A DNA stretch of 34,032 nt from an uncultured Porphyromonadaceae bacterium (GTDB lineage: Bacteria; Bacteroidota; Bacteroidia; Bacteroidales; Muribaculaceae), in NCBI GenBank assembly GCA_945231345.1, contig CALYOL010000005.1:1-34032 (forward strand), read 5' to 3'. Positions within the stretch are counted from its first letter, which is position 1; each line of letters opens with the position of its first letter. Of the stretch, positions 9,984 to 20,474 are shown piece after piece. Made by a program: the position numbers and the translations under genes. Below the pieces are notes generated by a model that was not told the DNA's origin, searched no databases, and was given only the letters and a program-made list of their open reading frames with translations.

Positions 9984-10037
9984 CAAAAACATAAGATAAA
10001 CTATTAACTAATTCTTTAACTAACCCTGTAATAGTAC

Positions 10038-10952
10038 ATGAATAAACTATTATTGCTTGTCGCTATGGTGCTGTGCCTTAGCGCAAGTGCACAACAAGTA
10101 AAAGTCCTTAATCTACAGCAGATTAAGACTAATGGCGTGACTTATCACCCCTCTTTTTTGCCTGACGGAAATCTTCTCGTTTCCTCTGAAGGATACGACG
10201 GATTGGCTATCGTTAACCCGAAAACCGGCAGTTACACTGAAATTACTTCAATGACTGGAGCCGGATACTATCCTGTTGTCAGCGAGGATGGACTCACTAT
10301 CGTCTCTCGTAGCATTGACACAGAGAACTCTACTCAAAATCTTTACAAAATTGATGTAAAGACAAAAAAGGTTTCTCCTATCGCTCAAAACATTGAGCAT
10401 ACAAACCAGATTTGTCTCGAAAAAGGCGAACTCACTTACGCCGTTAAGGGTAAAACAATCTCTACTCGCGTCACCAACATCGCTCTCCCTGTTAAGAGGA
10501 TGTCTACTTATGTAACCGAGGAAGACCTCAAGATTGTTGTTTATCGCGGTAGCACCCGCACAGTCCTCGACCCGCTCGCAGGGCAATTCGGTGACTGGGA
10601 CACTCAGTATGTTTGGACCTCTCTCTCTCCAGACAAGAGCAGAATCCTGTTCACTTGCCGCAACAACTCTTACGTTTGCAATATCGACGGCAGCAACCTC
10701 GTGGACCTCGGCAAGATGCACGCTCCTAAATGGTGTGGTAACGACTATGTAGTAGCTATGGACGACAAAGACGACGGACACATATATACTTCAAGCGAAA
10801 TTGTCATCGTTAAGGCTAACGGCACCGCTCGTCAGCAGCTCACTACTTCAGGCAGCGACATCAAAATGTTCCCTTCCGCTTCTGCCGACGGCTCTAAAAT
10901 CGCTTTCCACACTCTGGACGGCAAATTATTCATTATGTCAATCTCTAAGTAA
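10038..10952 (+). CDS. Secreted TolB/PD40-like beta-propeller protein
   Basis: Signal peptide MNKLLLLVAMVLCLSASAQ; repeated PD40-type motifs (YHPSFLPDGNLLVSS, YYPVVSEDGLTIVS, WTSLSPDKSRILFT, MFPSASADGSKIAFHT). Confidence 0.75.
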   Translation: MNKLLLLVAMVLCLSASAQQVKVLNLQQIKTNGVTYHPSFLPDGNLLVSSEGYDGLAIVNPKTGSYTEITSMTGAGYYPVVSEDGLTIVSRSIDTENSTQNLYKIDVKTKKVSPIAQNIEHTNQICLEKGELTYAVKGKTISTRVTNIALPVKRMSTYVTEEDLKIVVYRGSTRTVLDPLAGQFGDWDTQYVWTSLSPDKSRILFTCRNNSYVCNIDGSNLVDLGKMHAPKWCGNDYVVAMDDKDDGHIYTSSEIVIVKANGTARQQLTTSGSDIKMFPSASADGSKIAFHTLDGKLFIMSISK

Positions 10953-10960
10953 GTTTAGCC

Positions 10961-13900
10961 ATGAAAAAGTTATTTCTGACTTCCATTATAGCCGCTGCTT
11001 GCGCTATTTCTGTTTCTGCAGCTAATTTCTATGTAAATCCGGGACATGGCGGACACGACTCTGACGACCGCCCTACCGCTATGCCTCTTAACGTCGCTAT
11101 GTTCTACGAGTCTGACGGCAACCTCGACCGTGGTCTGAGCCTCAGAACTTTCCTAAACGACTTGGGTTGCGGTGTAAAAATGTCTCGTACTACCAACAAT
11201 AGCTCCGACGACCTTGCGCTTTCTACAATCGCTGCCGCTTCTAACTCTTACGGCGGTTATTTCATGTCGCTCCACTCTAACGGTGCCAATGCCAGCGCTA
11301 ACTACGTAGTTTCTTTCTACAAAGGGTACTCCGCTTCTTATCCAAACGTACCTTCAGGAGCGCAGGCTATGGCGGAAAAGGTTTCTGCTTGGCACGACAA
11401 CAATAACCTTACAAACACTACTTATTCCACCCCGCGTGGCATGAGCGACTATTCATTCTACGGTTACCACCTCGGTGTGCTACGTACTAACACGCGTCCC
11501 GGTTACCTCGTGGAAACATGGTTCCACGACTATCGCCCGGAGGCTCTCCGTATGAAATCTACTGTTTACAACAAATATCTCGCTTGGCAGATTGCTCGCG
11601 CCGCTAAAGATGCTCCAGGCGGTCTTGGCACCCTTAAGGGTTGCGTTATCGGTGATATCAGAGACGTCACTAAAGGATGCGGTTACTCTAATTACACCAC
11701 TCGCGGACGCGACTCTTACCTCGCGCTTAATGGCGTAACTGTTAAGCTCATTAATTCATCCGGCTCTACTGTTCAGACTGTTAATACAGACAACTGCTGC
11801 AATGGTGTGTACGGTTTCTTCAACGTTGCAGCCGGCTCTTACACCCTCGAAGTCAGCAAAAGTGGATACAAAACACAGACTGCTTCCATCTCCGTTTCTG
11901 ACAATGCTTCAACCAAGAGAAATTTCGACCTTGTAGAAGGCGTTAACACTGGAATTTCACTAAGTCCTAACACTCTTTCTTTTGACAAGACTACCGTGGG
12001 AACTTCAGCTTCTAAAACTGTTTCCGTTGTCGGTACAGGACTTGGCTCTAATATTTCAGTAAGCATCTCTGACGGTTCTAATTTCTCTCTCTCAAGCACA
12101 TCATTCGGCACTTCAGGCGGTACGCTTACTATCACATACAAACCTCAGGCTGCCGGTAGCCATTCTGCAACTGTATCTTTTGCAAGCGGCAATAACAAAG
12201 CTTCTCTCGTTGTATCAGGCTCTGCTTCTAACCCTCCGCTGAACTTCACTGAAGTGTGGAATTATTCTGAAAACAACGGCAAGAAGCCGGCTTGGCTTTC
12301 CTCTTTCGCTGAATGCCGTAACATGGCTTTCGGTAACGGAAAGCTTTATGTCGTTAACGCTTCTGCCGGCACCATAAAGGCTATTAACTCACAGACCGGA
12401 GAGTTCCTTTACGACGTGGACATGACAGGTGTTTCAGGTGGTGCTCTTAATGTCATTGACGCCGCTTTCGTTGACGGCAAACTCATCGCCACAAACCTCG
12501 CTAATTCCGCTAACGAACTCAAGGTTTATGTCTGGGACAACGACAAATCCGCTCCGCGCGTCCTACTCCAAACTTCAAACATTGGCAGCATGGACCGTCT
12601 CGGTGACTGTATCGAAATAAAGGGCAACCTCACTAATGGTGAAATCGTGTTCCTCGGACAGCAGAAACGCTCTTACACCACTTCTACTGGCACCGCTGAA
12701 GGAAACTGTAACTCTATCATCCGCTATGCCATCACTAACGGCGTGGTTTCTACCACCCCGGCTAAGGGTGACATCGACGGTTTCGTCATCGGTCTCTCTC
12801 CCCGCGCAATCCCTTATGGAAACGACTACTTCGTCGTAGGTCAGAACTATCACCCGTCTGTCTGCACCGCTGCCGGAGAGCTTACCGCTACTGTTGCTAC
12901 ATCTGCCTTCACTTGCGTGCAGGGTAATGATTTCGTTCCTTTCACTTTCAAGGGCGACACTTACGCTTTCGCTACTGACTATCAGGCTTACACCACTGTT
13001 TCCACTGGATCTCTCCTCGGAGGTCGCGCAATCCTCCTTGACGCTAACGCAGGATGGACTGAGGCTACTAAGGTCGCTGAGTATCCTTCTGCCGGTCTCG
13101 GCTCTACCACCCGTAACACTTCTATGTCTTCAAGCATCTGTGTTGCAGTAAACGGCGAACAGGGAGTGGAAATGTGGGTGCTCGTTAACAACCAGGGTAT
13201 CGCTCACTACAAATATGGCTCCGTTCCTTCTTACGTATTCGAAGACGTGCCTACAATCTCGGCAAGTGCCGCTTCTCTCTCTTTCACTACCGCCAAGAAC
13301 CAGGGCGTTTCTAAGGAGCTGTCCGTATCAGGTCTTTACCTTGAGGGTGACATCACCCTGTCTATATCCGGCACTAACGCCGACATGTTCTCTGTTTCTG
13401 AAAAGACTATCTCAAAGGACGAGCCTAACCGTACAATCCTCGTTTACTACGAGCCTACTGAATACGGTGACCACTCAGCAACCCTCACCCTTAGCTCTCA
13501 GGGCGCTGCCAACCTCAATATCCCTCTCGCCGGCAAGAATACCGCCGTTTACGTCATCACAGGATACGAGCTCAAGCAGGACTGGAGCGTAAAGAGTGGT
13601 CTCATGGCTGTCGGCGACACTCGCTGGGCTGCTCTCCGCGGTGGCAAGATGTACGTCAACGACAAGGCTAACAGCAAGCTGTACTCTCTCGACCAGACCG
13701 GTTTCCACGATGCCGGTATCGCAACTGCTGCAGGTACCGCTATCGCTAACGACGACGCCGGAAACCTCGTGGTCTCTACAAGCATGTGGGGTGGAGGTTC
13801 TACCGCCTTCAAAATCATCCCTGCAGGCAGCTCTACTCCGCAAGACCTAACCCTCACTCTCCCGACCGGCGTAAATGCCAACCAGAACCAGTATCTCGGA

Positions 13901-14677
13901 CACATTGTCGGAAACATCATGAGCAGCGAGGGCGGTGCTTTGTTCATCTTCCCTAAAGACAACACCAAGGTTGCTAAGTGTATCATCAAGAACGGCGCGC
14001 AGGCTTCAAGCAGCTCTATCGACGTAGGCGTCCTGACTGCTGACGCGCAGTCTGTCGTAGTGCCTCTGACTTCTGACATCAACAGCAACTCTATCGCTGT
14101 TCGCGTCCGCGGAAAAAATCATTTCTATGCTCACAACGGCACTGAATTCGCCGCTTACGCTAATAACGGAATCACCACCACTGCCGGCGGCACTCTGTTC
14201 AACTTCTGCGGAAAGCTCTGGGGTGTTGAGCCTATCGGAACAAACTACTGCGACGGTTTCCAGATTGTAAACTACACTGACAATCAGATTGTTGCAACTC
14301 ATGAGGCAGAAATATCCACTGCTGCCGCTTCTCCTAACGGCAACTGTATCCTCGTTGACTTCGTTGACGAATACACCGTAAACATCTTCCAGTATGTTCC
14401 GGCATCAATCGCCGCAAAGTACACTTTCAGCGCTATACGTCAAATCGACGCTGTTGAGGGCATTGACGCTCCTCAGGCCGCTATCGTAAACAACGGCACT
14501 GAACTCGTCCTTGAAGGCGCTGAGGCCGCTCGCTTCGCCGTTTACTCTGTCACAGGTGCCATGGTTCGCACTTCTTCAGACAATGCTGTAAGCATCGAAG
14601 GTCTCAAGGGCGTTCACATCGCTGTCGCTGTCGACATCAACGGCAACACTTACACCAAGAAATTCATCGCAAGATAA
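10961..14677 (+). CDS. Secreted N-acetylmuramoyl-L-alanine amidase-like (Amidase_3) multidomain protein with T9SS-like C-terminal tail
   Basis: Signal peptide; NPGHGGHD, SLHSNG and VETWFHD amidase-like motifs; CarboxypepD_reg-like segment; two HYDIN/SPD-2-like segments each followed by a propeller-like segment; tail FAVYSVTGAMVRT...GVHIAVAVDINGNTYTKKFIAR. Confidence 0.8.
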   Translation: MKKLFLTSIIAAACAISVSAANFYVNPGHGGHDSDDRPTAMPLNVAMFYESDGNLDRGLSLRTFLNDLGCGVKMSRTTNNSSDDLALSTIAAASNSYGGYFMSLHSNGANASANYVVSFYKGYSASYPNVPSGAQAMAEKVSAWHDNNNLTNTTYSTPRGMSDYSFYGYHLGVLRTNTRPGYLVETWFHDYRPEALRMKSTVYNKYLAWQIARAAKDAPGGLGTLKGCVIGDIRDVTKGCGYSNYTTRGRDSYLALNGVTVKLINSSGSTVQTVNTDNCCNGVYGFFNVAAGSYTLEVSKSGYKTQTASISVSDNASTKRNFDLVEGVNTGISLSPNTLSFDKTTVGTSASKTVSVVGTGLGSNISVSISDGSNFSLSSTSFGTSGGTLTITYKPQAAGSHSATVSFASGNNKASLVVSGSASNPPLNFTEVWNYSENNGKKPAWLSSFAECRNMAFGNGKLYVVNASAGTIKAINSQTGEFLYDVDMTGVSGGALNVIDAAFVDGKLIATNLANSANELKVYVWDNDKSAPRVLLQTSNIGSMDRLGDCIEIKGNLTNGEIVFLGQQKRSYTTSTGTAEGNCNSIIRYAITNGVVSTTPAKGDIDGFVIGLSPRAIPYGNDYFVVGQNYHPSVCTAAGELTATVATSAFTCVQGNDFVPFTFKGDTYAFATDYQAYTTVSTGSLLGGRAILLDANAGWTEATKVAEYPSAGLGSTTRNTSMSSSICVAVNGEQGVEMWVLVNNQGIAHYKYGSVPSYVFEDVPTISASAASLSFTTAKNQGVSKELSVSGLYLEGDITLSISGTNADMFSVSEKTISKDEPNRTILVYYEPTEYGDHSATLTLSSQGAANLNIPLAGKNTAVYVITGYELKQDWSVKSGLMAVGDTRWAALRGGKMYVNDKANSKLYSLDQTGFHDAGIATAAGTAIANDDAGNLVVSTSMWGGGSTAFKIIPAGSSTPQDLTLTLPTGVNANQNQYLGHIVGNIMSSEGGALFIFPKDNTKVAKCIIKNGAQASSSSIDVGVLTADAQSVVVPLTSDINSNSIAVRVRGKNHFYAHNGTEFAAYANNGITTTAGGTLFNFCGKLWGVEPIGTNYCDGFQIVNYTDNQIVATHEAEISTAAASPNGNCILVDFVDEYTVNIFQYVPASIAAKYTFSAIRQIDAVEGIDAPQAAIVNNGTELVLEGAEAARFAVYSVTGAMVRTSSDNAVSIEGLKGVHIAVAVDINGNTYTKKFIAR

Positions 14678-14733
14678 CATTTCTTCCATATTCACTTATG
14701 CGGAGGGTCTCAATCGGGGCTCTCCGCTTTTTT
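14674..14733 (+). terminator. Repeat-associated intrinsic terminator, copy B
   Basis: Same 53 bp as 5555-5607, followed by CTTTTTT; overlaps the stop codon of the upstream gene. Confidence 0.85.
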
Positions 14734-14800
14734 CTGCCCTTTTTATAAAAATTAAGGAAAAAATTCCTCAATCATTATATATCCATTAAAAAAAATTTCG

Positions 14801-14808
14801 TAACTTTG
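14801..14808 (+). promoter_or_regulatory. Putative -7 box TAACTTTG upstream of the GAPDH gene
   Basis: Exact TAnnTTTG match, about 100 nt upstream of the ATG. Confidence 0.6.
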
Positions 14809-14905
14809 CGGTGCAAAACAAAAGGCACTTTGGTGCAGTACTTTAAGAGATTGAAAATTAAACAAATATATTAACCAAATTTTAAAAAACAACTGTAATA
14901 CAATC

Positions 14906-15931
14906 ATGACAAAAGTAGCTATCAACGGTTTCGGCCGTATCGGTCGTCTCGCTTTCCGCCAGATGTTTGAGGCTGAAGGTTACGAAGTAGTTGCAATCAA
15001 CGACTTGACAAGCCCTAAAATGCTCGCTCACCTTTTGAAATACGATACTGCTCAGGGCGGTTTCGCTGGCAAATTCGGTGAAAACAAGCACACTGTAGAA
15101 GCAACTGACAACTCTATCATCGTAGACGGCCAGGAAATCACTATCTACGCTATGCCTAACGCTGCTGAACTTCCTTGGGGACAGCTCGGCGTTGACGTAG
15201 TTCTTGAATGTACTGGTTTCTATACTTCTAAGGCTAAAGCTGAGGCTCACATCCAGGCTGGCGCTCGCAAAGTTGTTATCTCTGCTCCTGCTGGTAACGA
15301 CCTCCCTACTATCGTTTACAACGTAAACCACAAGACTCTCAAGCCTGAAGATAACGTTATCTCTGCTGCTTCTTGTACCACTAACTGCTTAGCTCCTATG
15401 GCTGCTGCGCTTCACGCTTACGCTCCTATCCAGAGTGGTATCATGTCTACTATCCACGCTTACACAGGCGACCAGATGATTCTTGACGGTCCACAGCGTA
15501 AGGGTGACCTCCGTCGCTCTCGTGCTGGCGCTCAGAACATCGTTCCTAACTCTACCGGTGCTGCTAAGGCTATCGGTCTCGTTATCCCTGAACTCAACGG
15601 CAAGCTCATCGGCTCTGCTCAGCGCGTTCCTACTCCAACAGGTTCTACTACTATCCTCGTTGCTGTTGTTAAGGGTAAAGACATCACTAAGGAAGGTATC
15701 AACGAAGCTATGAAAGCTGCTTCTAACGAATCTTTCGGTTACACTGAAGACCAAATCGTTTCTTCTGACATCATCGGTATGAAGTTCGGTTCTCTCTTCG
15801 ATGCTACTCAGACTATGGTGGCTAAGATTGACGATGACACTTACCAGGTACAGGTTGTTTCTTGGTACGACAACGAAAACTCTTACACTTCTCAGATGGT
15901 TCGTACTATCAAGTACTTCTCTGAAATCTAA
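14906..15931 (+). CDS. gapA: Glyceraldehyde-3-phosphate dehydrogenase, type I
   Basis: [41 protein letters not shown]. Confidence 0.96.
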   Translation: MTKVAINGFGRIGRLAFRQMFEAEGYEVVAINDLTSPKMLAHLLKYDTAQGGFAGKFGENKHTVEATDNSIIVDGQEITIYAMPNAAELPWGQLGVDVVLECTGFYTSKAKAEAHIQAGARKVVISAPAGNDLPTIVYNVNHKTLKPEDNVISAASCTTNCLAPMAAALHAYAPIQSGIMSTIHAYTGDQMILDGPQRKGDLRRSRAGAQNIVPNSTGAAKAIGLVIPELNGKLIGSAQRVPTPTGSTTILVAVVKGKDITKEGINEAMKAASNESFGYTEDQIVSSDIIGMKFGSLFDATQTMVAKIDDDTYQVQVVSWYDNENSYTSQMVRTIKYFSEI

Positions 15932-15957
15932 TCTGAACTTTCATAATTTTTATTTCG

Positions 15958-15995
15958 GGAGACATTTCGCTTAGTGCGAAGTGTCTCCTTTTTTT
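15958..15995 (+). terminator. Intrinsic terminator after the GAPDH gene
   Basis: GGAGACATTTCGC-TTAGT-GCGAAGTGTCTCC then T7. Confidence 0.9.
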
Positions 15996-16028
15996 GTATC
16001 CCATCATTATTGCTAAATAATAACATAC

Positions 16029-16067
16029 AAAAAAAGAGCGACCCGCGCATCATCGCGCGAGCCGCTC
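16029..16067 (-). terminator. Intrinsic terminator of the beta operon (after rpoC)
   Basis: Minus strand GAGCGGCTCGCGC-GATGAT-GCGCGGGTCGCTC then T7. Confidence 0.9.
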
Positions 16068-16096
16068 CTATTGAGAATAGATGTGAATAGTTATTA

Positions 16097-19000
16097 TTAT
16101 TCTTCTTTTTCAGTAAACGCAGGGCTTACGTCATCCTTGCTTGATACCACCAGGCGTTCATATTCGCGCAGACCGGTACCGGCTGGGATAAGGTGACCGC
16201 AGATTACGTTCTCCTTCATTCCCTCAAGGTTATCAACCTTACCGCTGATTGCAGCTTCATTGAGTACCTTCGTCGTTTCCTGGAATGATGCCGCAGACAT
16301 GAACGATGATGTCTGGAGTGCAGCACGAGTAATACCCTGTAGTATCTGCTCTGATGTTGCAAGAACTGCATCACGCACTACGACTGTCTTTAAGTCGCGA
16401 CGTTTCAGCATTGAGTTCTCATCACGTAGCTTACGAGCTGTGATTATCTGACCGGCCTTCACATTTTCTGAATCTCCGGCATCTACAACCACTTTCTTGC
16501 CCCAGATACGGTCGTTCTCGTCCATAAAGTCGCGCTTGTCAACGATTTGCTGTTCAAGGAAGCATGTGTCTCCCGGGTCTATGATGTTAACCTTGCGCAT
16601 CATCTGGCGCACGATTACCTCAAAGTGCTTATCGTTGATTTTTACACCCTGCATACGGTAAACGTCCTGTACCTCGTTTACGATATACTCCTGAACTGCT
16701 GTTGGACCCATGATATTCAATATATCAGCAGGGGTGATTGCTCCATCAGACAGAGGTGTACCGGCACGCACATAGTCGCTTTCCTGTACCAGGATTTGCT
16801 TTGACAGTGGAATAAGGTATTTCTTTTCCTCGCCAAGTTTTGATACTACTGAGATTTCGCGGTTTCCACGTTTTACCTTGCCGAATTTAACCTCGCCATC
16901 AATTTCTGACACAATAGCAGGATTTGACGGGTTACGAGCCTCAAACAACTCAGTTACTCGTGGAAGACCACCGGTGATGTCACCGGCTCCTCCGGCGGCT
17001 CTTGGTATCTTAACGATACTTTCACCAACCTTCACTTCCGCATCCTCATCAAGAAGCACGTGTGCGCCTACAGGGAGTGCGTAAGTCTTAAGGATGTTGC
17101 CTTCTGCATCCACGATGTTTGCTTCAGGTACCTTCGCACGGTCGCGTGACTCTATCACAATCTTATCTTGCAGACCTGACTGCTCGTCGTATTCTACTCG
17201 GTAAGTGACATTCTCTATAAAGTTGTTAAACTTGATGTGACCACTTACCTCATTGATAATTACGGCGTTGAATGGGTCCCATTCGCAGATTACGTCGTCT
17301 TTCTTCACTTGGTCTCCATTGCTGAAGAACAGTTTAGAACCATATGGTATATTTGCGTTGGTTAGCATCATCTTGGTGTTCGGGTCAATTATGCGTAATT
17401 CGGCAAGTCGACCTACTACTACCTCTACTTTGCGTCCCTTAGCATCTACTTCATCTGTCTGTACTGTACGGAGCTCGTCAATTTCAAGGATACCTTCATA
17501 GCGTGATTTTACGCTGTTGATTGCTGCAAGGTTTGATGCAACACCACCGACGTGGAACGTACGAAGTGTAAGCTGAGTACCAGGCTCACCGATTGACTGC
17601 GCTGCAATCACACCCACTGCCTCACCCATCTGTACAAGACGGTTTGTTGCAAGGTTGCGTCCATAGCACTTAGCACATACGCCCTTCTTTGACTCGCATG
17701 TGAGCACTGAGCGGATTTCCACTGACTCGATTGGAGACGCATCTATGCGGTCTGCTGCCGCATCGTTGATTTCCTCTCCAGCCTTCACAATGATTTCGCC
17801 TGTGCTCGGGTCTACGATATCGTGTACTGACACACGGCCAAGAATACGCTCGCCAAGTGATGCCACAACCTCATCATTGTTCTTGATTTCAGTACATACA
17901 AGACCGCGCAGAGTGCCACAGTCTTCTTCGTGAATGATGACATCGTGTGCAACGTCTACAAGACGACGGGTCAGATAACCGGCGTCAGCTGTCTTCAACG
18001 CTGTATCGGCAAGACCCTTACGTGCACCGTGTGTTGAGATAAAGTACTCAAGCACTGACAGACCTTCCTTGAAGTTCGCCAAAATCGGGTTTTCAATAAT
18101 CTGACCTCCCTCTGCTCCGGCTTTCTGTGGCTTAGCCATAAGACCACGCATACCTGCAAGCTGACGAATCTGGTCCTTACTACCACGTGCTCCGGAATCA
18201 AGCATCATGAAGACTGAGTTGAAGCCCTGATTTGCTTCTGTCATCTGCTTCATCAAGATACTTGTGAGCTTCGTGTTCACATGAGTCCATATATCGATAA
18301 TCTGGTTATAACGCTCGTTGTTTGTAATGAAACCCATTGAATAGTTATTCATCACCTCTTCTACTGCGTCGTAACCCTCTTTTACGATAGCTGCCTTTTC
18401 TTCCGGAATAATCACGTCACCAAGGTTGAACGACAGACCGCCTCGGAATGCCATATAGTAACCAAGGTTCTTGATATCATCAAGGAACTGTGCTGAACGT
18501 GGTATACCGCACTTCTTGATTACCTTCGCAATGATATTTCGGAGTGATTTCTTTGAGAGAATTTCATTTACGTAGCCGATTTCCTTTGGCACATACTGGT
18601 TCACAAGCACACGACCAACTGAAGTATTCTCCACAAGGCGTGTGATTGAGTTGCCGTCTGCATCAATATCCTCTACCACTACTGATACCGGTGCATGAAG
18701 TGTCACTTTACCCTCGTTATAAGCGATTTGTGCCTCTTCTGGTCCATAGAACTTCAGTCCCTCACCCTTATCCCCTTTGCGGAGCTTCGTGATGTAATAA
18801 AGACCAAGTACCATATCCTGTGAAGGCACTGTGATAGGAGCACCATTGGCAGGGTTCAAAATATTATGTGAACCAAGCATCAACATCTGAGCTTCAAGAA
18901 CTGCCTCATTGCCCAGTGGCAAGTGCACAGCCATCTGGTCACCGTCAAAGTCCGCGTTGAATGCAGTACATGCAAGTGGGTGTAGCTGGATTGCCTTGCC

Positions 19001-20362
19001 CTCTATCATCTTTGGCTGGAATGCCTGAATACCAAGTCGGTGAAGTGTCGGGGCACGGTTCAAGAGCACCGGGTGACCCTTCATTACGTATTCAAGGATA
19101 TCCCATACAACTGGTTCCTTGCGGTCTACAATCTTCTTCGCACTCTTTACTGTCTTCACTATGCCGCGCTCTATCAGCTTACGGATAATGAATGGCTTGT
19201 AAAGCTCTGCCGCCATATTCTTTGGCAGACCGCACTCGTGCATCTTCAGCTCAGGACCTACAACGATTACCGAACGTGCTGAATAGTCCACACGTTTACC
19301 GAGAAGGTTCTGGCGGAAACGTCCCTGCTTACCCTTAAGGCTATCTGACAGAGACTTCAGCGGACGGTTTGCATCTGTCTTTACTGCTGACGATTTGCGT
19401 GAGTTATCAAGAAGTGAGTCTACTGCCTCCTGGAGCATACGCTTCTCATTACGCAGAATTACGTCAGGAGCCTTGATTTCAATAAGGCGTTTCAGACGAT
19501 TATTTCTTATGATTACACGACGATAGAGGTCGTTAAGGTCTGACGTTGCGAAACGTCCACCATCAAGTGGTACCAACGGACGTAGCTCCGGCGGAGTTAC
19601 AGGTATTGCCTGAAGTATCATCCACTCAGGACGATTGCGCTGCTTTGATGCGCGGAATGATTCCACAACCTGAAGACGCTTCAGTGCCTCTGTCTTACGC
19701 TGCTGTGAGCCATCTGTATTTGCCTGGTGACGCAGCTTGTATGAAAGGTCGTCAAGGTCAAGGCGTACAAGCAAGTCATAGATTGCCTCAGCTCCCATCT
19801 TGGCGATAAACTTATTTGGGTCATCATTTTCCAGCTGCTGATTGCCTGCCGGCAACTTGTCCAATGCTTCAAAATACTCATCCTCCGTCAGAAGGTCAAG
19901 GTCCTTATATTCATCTGAAAGTGCTCCTGCCTGGATGATGACATATTTCTCGTAATATATTACGGCGTCGAGTTTCTTTGATGGTAAACCGAGAAGATAA
20001 CCTATCTTGTTAGGTAAAGAGCGGAAATACCAGATGTGTGCAACAGGTACCACAAGCTTGATGTGGCCCATACGCTCGCGGCGTACCTTCTTCTCTGTCA
20101 CTTCCACACCGCAGCGGTCACATACGATGCCTTTATAGCGGATACGTTTATACTTTCCGCAGTGGCACTCGTAGTCCTTTACTGGACCGAAGATACGCTC
20201 GCAGAACAGACCATCGCGCTCCGGCTTATATGTGCGGTAGTTGATAGTCTCCGGCTTGAGTACCTCGCCACTTGATTTCTCAAGGATTTCCTCCGGTGAT
20301 GATATTCCGATGGAAATTCGTGAAAAACCCGTCTTCGTGTTTTTTTCTTTTCTAAAAGCCAT
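16097..20362 (-). CDS. rpoC: DNA-directed RNA polymerase subunit beta'
   Basis: [12 protein letters not shown] catalytic motif; [23 protein letters not shown] zinc motif. Confidence 0.98.
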   Translation of the reverse strand: MAFRKEKNTKTGFSRISIGISSPEEILEKSSGEVLKPETINYRTYKPERDGLFCERIFGPVKDYECHCGKYKRIRYKGIVCDRCGVEVTEKKVRRERMGHIKLVVPVAHIWYFRSLPNKIGYLLGLPSKKLDAVIYYEKYVIIQAGALSDEYKDLDLLTEDEYFEALDKLPAGNQQLENDDPNKFIAKMGAEAIYDLLVRLDLDDLSYKLRHQANTDGSQQRKTEALKRLQVVESFRASKQRNRPEWMILQAIPVTPPELRPLVPLDGGRFATSDLNDLYRRVIIRNNRLKRLIEIKAPDVILRNEKRMLQEAVDSLLDNSRKSSAVKTDANRPLKSLSDSLKGKQGRFRQNLLGKRVDYSARSVIVVGPELKMHECGLPKNMAAELYKPFIIRKLIERGIVKTVKSAKKIVDRKEPVVWDILEYVMKGHPVLLNRAPTLHRLGIQAFQPKMIEGKAIQLHPLACTAFNADFDGDQMAVHLPLGNEAVLEAQMLMLGSHNILNPANGAPITVPSQDMVLGLYYITKLRKGDKGEGLKFYGPEEAQIAYNEGKVTLHAPVSVVVEDIDADGNSITRLVENTSVGRVLVNQYVPKEIGYVNEILSKKSLRNIIAKVIKKCGIPRSAQFLDDIKNLGYYMAFRGGLSFNLGDVIIPEEKAAIVKEGYDAVEEVMNNYSMGFITNNERYNQIIDIWTHVNTKLTSILMKQMTEANQGFNSVFMMLDSGARGSKDQIRQLAGMRGLMAKPQKAGAEGGQIIENPILANFKEGLSVLEYFISTHGARKGLADTALKTADAGYLTRRLVDVAHDVIIHEEDCGTLRGLVCTEIKNNDEVVASLGERILGRVSVHDIVDPSTGEIIVKAGEEINDAAADRIDASPIESVEIRSVLTCESKKGVCAKCYGRNLATNRLVQMGEAVGVIAAQSIGEPGTQLTLRTFHVGGVASNLAAINSVKSRYEGILEIDELRTVQTDEVDAKGRKVEVVVGRLAELRIIDPNTKMMLTNANIPYGSKLFFSNGDQVKKDDVICEWDPFNAVIINEVSGHIKFNNFIENVTYRVEYDEQSGLQDKIVIESRDRAKVPEANIVDAEGNILKTYALPVGAHVLLDEDAEVKVGESIVKIPRAAGGAGDITGGLPRVTELFEARNPSNPAIVSEIDGEVKFGKVKRGNREISVVSKLGEEKKYLIPLSKQILVQESDYVRAGTPLSDGAITPADILNIMGPTAVQEYIVNEVQDVYRMQGVKINDKHFEVIVRQMMRKVNIIDPGDTCFLEQQIVDKRDFMDENDRIWGKKVVVDAGDSENVKAGQIITARKLRDENSMLKRRDLKTVVVRDAVLATSEQILQGITRAALQTSSFMSAASFQETTKVLNEAAISGKVDNLEGMKENVICGHLIPAGTGLREYERLVVSSKDDVSPAFTEKEE

Positions 20363-20474
20363 ATTCAGTTATTAAAAAAGTATTTTCGTTTTTTGAGGAG
20401 TCGCCCCATGAGACGGTTGTTCGCCTTCTCACGGGGATTCTCCGATGCTTTTATCTATTTAGGATAGTCTCGAT

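Noticed and set aside
4635-14302. Many other antisense or out-of-frame ORFs (for example 7237-7821 -, 10248-10781 -, 13215-13592 +, 13549-14088 -)
   Set aside because: Contained in well-supported CDSs, with low-complexity Ser/Leu/Thr or Val-rich translations and no motifs.
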